Assembly: GCA_024403455.1 (NCBI GenBank)
Contig: JAKSRR010000002.1
Coordinates: forward strand, 62,001-126,000
Length of the DNA stretch: 64,000 nt
Direction of reading: 5' to 3'
DNA from: Lachnospiraceae bacterium
Lineage (GTDB): Bacteria > Bacillota > Clostridia > Lachnospirales > Lachnospiraceae
Part shown: positions 62,187 to 64,000 of the stretch, in pieces
Layout: each line of letters opens with the position of its first letter
Numbering within the stretch: position 1 is the first letter of the stretch
Notes under the pieces: generated by a model
What the model was told of the DNA's origin: nothing
Seen by the model: the letters and a program-made list of their open reading frames with translations, nothing else
Database searches by the model: none
Translations under genes and position numbers: made by a program

Positions 62187-64000
62187 TTAGCTCTTCAAAA
62201 TTTCATCCCTATACTTCCGAATAGAGATATCCTTGGTTAATTTCTCCTCCAGGAATCTGCGGCCATCCATGCCCATCTGGGGAAGAGATGCATCCTGCTT
62301 TCGACTGATAAACTCCTTCATGAGAGCTTTGATTGCCTTATAATCCCCGGGATCCACGCACTTACCACAGCCAGATTCCTCAATAATCATTCTGGCTTCG
62401 CTATCCTTTTCCAGAATACCAAGCACCGGCTTTCCTGCTGCCATGCAGCCATATAGCTTACTGGGTACGGAAACGCCCTTAATGCCCTTGGCATTCACTA
62501 CCAGATGTACATCTGCCACATTTAAGCTATAGGAAAGGGCACTCTTTTTCTGATAAGGCGCAAACTTCACATTATGAAGTCCATGCTCCGCCACATATTT
62601 CTTAAGATGCTCCAGAAGGGAACCTTCGCCCGCAAAGAAGAATGCAATAGAATCATCCTTCTTAAATACTTCCATGACACGAATCAGATTTGCCAAATCA
62701 TAATAAAGACCAATATTCCCTGAATACATAATGACAAATTTGTCTGTCAGACCATATTTTGCCTTTAACTTCTGCACAATCTTATTATCTTTCGGTAATG
62801 GTGTGATTTCCTTCTCGTCAATCCAGTTATTAATACAAGTATAGTTCGGAAGTCCCCTGCGACCGGCAAAACGCTTCTCTAAGGTATCCACCATATCACG
62901 TCCCACCACAATAACCTTATCTGCCTTCCGGCAGCTGTGGCGGTCTAGCTTCATAGCCATATTTAGCAGAAACTTACTCTTTGAATAATGAATTGCTTCA
63001 ATCTGTTCCGGATTGAAATCCTGAATGTTGTAAATAAATTTTGCCTTCTTAATCTTCTTTCCAATGACACCTAAAAGACCGCCCAGAACCGGGGGCTGGG
63101 AAATGGAATAAACATAATCCTGCGGCCCCGTCTTAAAGGTTGCCGCAATGGCAGAAAAGAAATACTGGGCAATGTTATAGATACGACTAGGCTTAAAGTT
63201 CTTCCGAAACTCCGGCACGCGAAGGCGAAGCACTGTAATGCCATTGATATTTTCATAATAATATTTATGGGTTCTATACTTTCTGGCAATCTTTCCCGTA
63301 TAGGAAGGTACCGTACAAATCACCGTGATGTTAAAGGAATCCTTAAGTCCTTCTGCTAAATCCGTCAAAATCTGTCCCGTGGATGCCACATCAGGATAAT
63401 AATAATGTGCATAAATTAGTAGATTCTTCTTACTTACATCATTTTCTAATGCAGCTCTTCTTCTACCGGAACCCTTTAATAAGGTGGTCACAAACTTGAA
63501 GTTGGTCTTCATATATCTGCGCCAAAGTCTGGAAGGATCCTGGAACAATCTGTAAAGCCACTCTAAATAATGGGTCTGCATCCACATAGGTGCACGCTTC
63601 GCAATACCCGCGTGGAAGTCAAAACCCGCACCTACACCTACCATAAGGGCATTGATTTTTCCCTTATGGGCATACATCCATTCTTCCTGTTTTGGCGCAC
63701 CAAGACCGACCCATACAACAGACGCCCCGGAGTTATTTATTTCTGCAATCGCTGCGGTATCCTCTTCCTCGGAAAGTGGCCTAAAGGGCGGCGATACCAT
63801 ACCAGCAATCTTCAGCCCCGGGTATTTCTTCTGCAGACATTCCTTCAGACTTGCAATAGTGGACTCCGTGCTTCCATAGAAATAATGGGTAATCTCTGTA
63901 TTTTCTGTAGCCTTCCAAAGCTCTGTCATGAAGTCTGGACCTGCACAACGTCTCGCTTCCTTGTATCCCCTTACTCTCTGTACATAGGAAAGCGGACTTC
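62187..64000 (-). CDS. WecG/TagA/CpsF (GT26)-GT4 fusion, 5' end outside window
   Basis: At least 604 codons; the frame is open to the window edge, and 'ARRCAGPDF' upstream of the internal ATG at 63929 is GT26 sequence, so the true start lies outside. GT26 features are 'VVWVGLGAPKQEEWM' and 'VGVGAGFDFHAGIAKRAP', with 'WLYRLFQDPSRLWRRY' closing the domain. From 'KKNLLIYAHYYYPDVASTGQ' a WcaI/WbuB-like GT4 follows, with 'IMYSGNIGLYYDLANLI' and 'GVSVPSKLYGCMAAGKPVL'. GT26 adds the second sugar to the lipid carrier and GT4 another, so one protein may do two early steps. Stop three bases before the polymerase gene. Confidence 0.88.
   Translation of the reverse strand, partial: SPLSYVQRVRGYKEARRCAGPDFMTELWKATENTEITHYFYGSTESTIASLKECLQKKYPGLKIAGMVSPPFRPLSEEEDTAAIAEINNSGASVVWVGLGAPKQEEWMYAHKGKINALMVGVGAGFDFHAGIAKRAPMWMQTHYLEWLYRLFQDPSRLWRRYMKTNFKFVTTLLKGSGRRRAALENDVSKKNLLIYAHYYYPDVASTGQILTDLAEGLKDSFNITVICTVPSYTGKIARKYRTHKYYYENINGITVLRLRVPEFRKNFKPSRIYNIAQYFFSAIAATFKTGPQDYVYSISQPPVLGGLLGVIGKKIKKAKFIYNIQDFNPEQIEAIHYSKSKFLLNMAMKLDRHSCRKADKVIVVGRDMVDTLEKRFAGRRGLPNYTCINNWIDEKEITPLPKDNKIVQKLKAKYGLTDKFVIMYSGNIGLYYDLANLIRVMEVFKKDDSIAFFFAGEGSLLEHLKKYVAEHGLHNVKFAPYQKKSALSYSLNVADVHLVVNAKGIKGVSVPSKLYGCMAAGKPVLGILEKDSEARMIIEESGCGKCVDPGDYKAIKALMKEFISRKQDASLPQMGMDGRRFLEEKLTKDISIRKYRDEILKS

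Noticed and set aside
1..64000. CRISPR arrays, tRNA or rRNA genes, phage genes, replication origins
   Set aside because: I saw no regular spaced repeats, cloverleaf genes, phage structural genes or replication genes anywhere in the window.

Overview
This window is one very large cell-surface polysaccharide locus from a low-GC Gram-positive bacterium. The best guess is a gut Clostridia/Lachnospiraceae-type organism, judged from AT-rich codon use, AGGAGG-type ribosome sites and the gene families present; the genus cannot be fixed from sequence alone. Almost every gene lies on the minus strand, so transcription runs from high to low coordinates, mostly with gaps under 50 bp or short ATGA/TAATG overlaps. 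The only plus-strand genes I support are an acyltransferase at 4878-5954 and a 32-codon toxin-like peptide at 60851-60949. No tRNA, rRNA, CRISPR array or complete insertion sequence was seen.

Layout, right to left in the direction of transcription. 58.4-64 kb is GC-richer and looks like the conserved head: a WecG/TagA-GT4 fusion cut by the window edge, a Wzy-like polymerase, a compact type I toxin-antitoxin-like locus, a hexapeptide acetyltransferase and a FAD oxidoreductase of the UDP-galactopyranose mutase type. 52.5-58.4 kb holds a GtrII-like glucosyltransferase, a WaaE-like GT2, an MBOAT/SGNH acetylation pair and a Dpm1-like GT2. 37.8-52.5 kb carries a GT4, a GT32, a GT2, a GT10 and a GT11 fucosyltransferase, an ABC flippase, two membrane proteins, and an amino-acid module (EctB-like aminotransferase, TupA-like ATP-grasp, CgeB-like transferase). 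22.4-37.6 kb carries three tandem GT2s, an acyltransferase-DUF1919 fusion, two GT-C proteins, an unusual ParB-like/nucleotidyltransferase-like protein, a second ABC flippase, another acyltransferase, a GT4 and a GT2. 10.6-22 kb is strikingly AT-rich: Wzx flippase, FAD oxidoreductase, methyltransferases and assorted transferases. It ends at an IS3-family transposase remnant. 1-10.2 kb holds GtrB, DUF6056 and DUF2142 membrane proteins, the lone plus-strand acyltransferase, a second Wzy-like polymerase, a GT4, a KpsC/S-like protein and a DUF6625 protein that runs off the left edge.

How they could work together: cytosolic transferases build oligosaccharides on a lipid carrier. Wzx or one of two PglK-like ABC proteins flips them. 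Wzy-like proteins polymerise them. GtrB/Dpm1-like enzymes charge undecaprenyl phosphate with single sugars, which the GT-C proteins could add outside the membrane. Six acyltransferases, three methyltransferases and the amino-acid module decorate the product. The duplicated flippases, polymerases and acyltransferases suggest more than one glycan, or a mosaic built by repeated acquisition. No sugar-nucleotide pathway and no initiating phosphoglycosyltransferase lies in the window.

The most interesting locus is at 60716-61053. A convergent pair of good promoters drives a small hydrophobic peptide with a perfect 12-base anti-16S ribosome site, and a roughly 79-nt antisense RNA with its own intrinsic terminator. 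The predicted transcripts start with the same ten bases.
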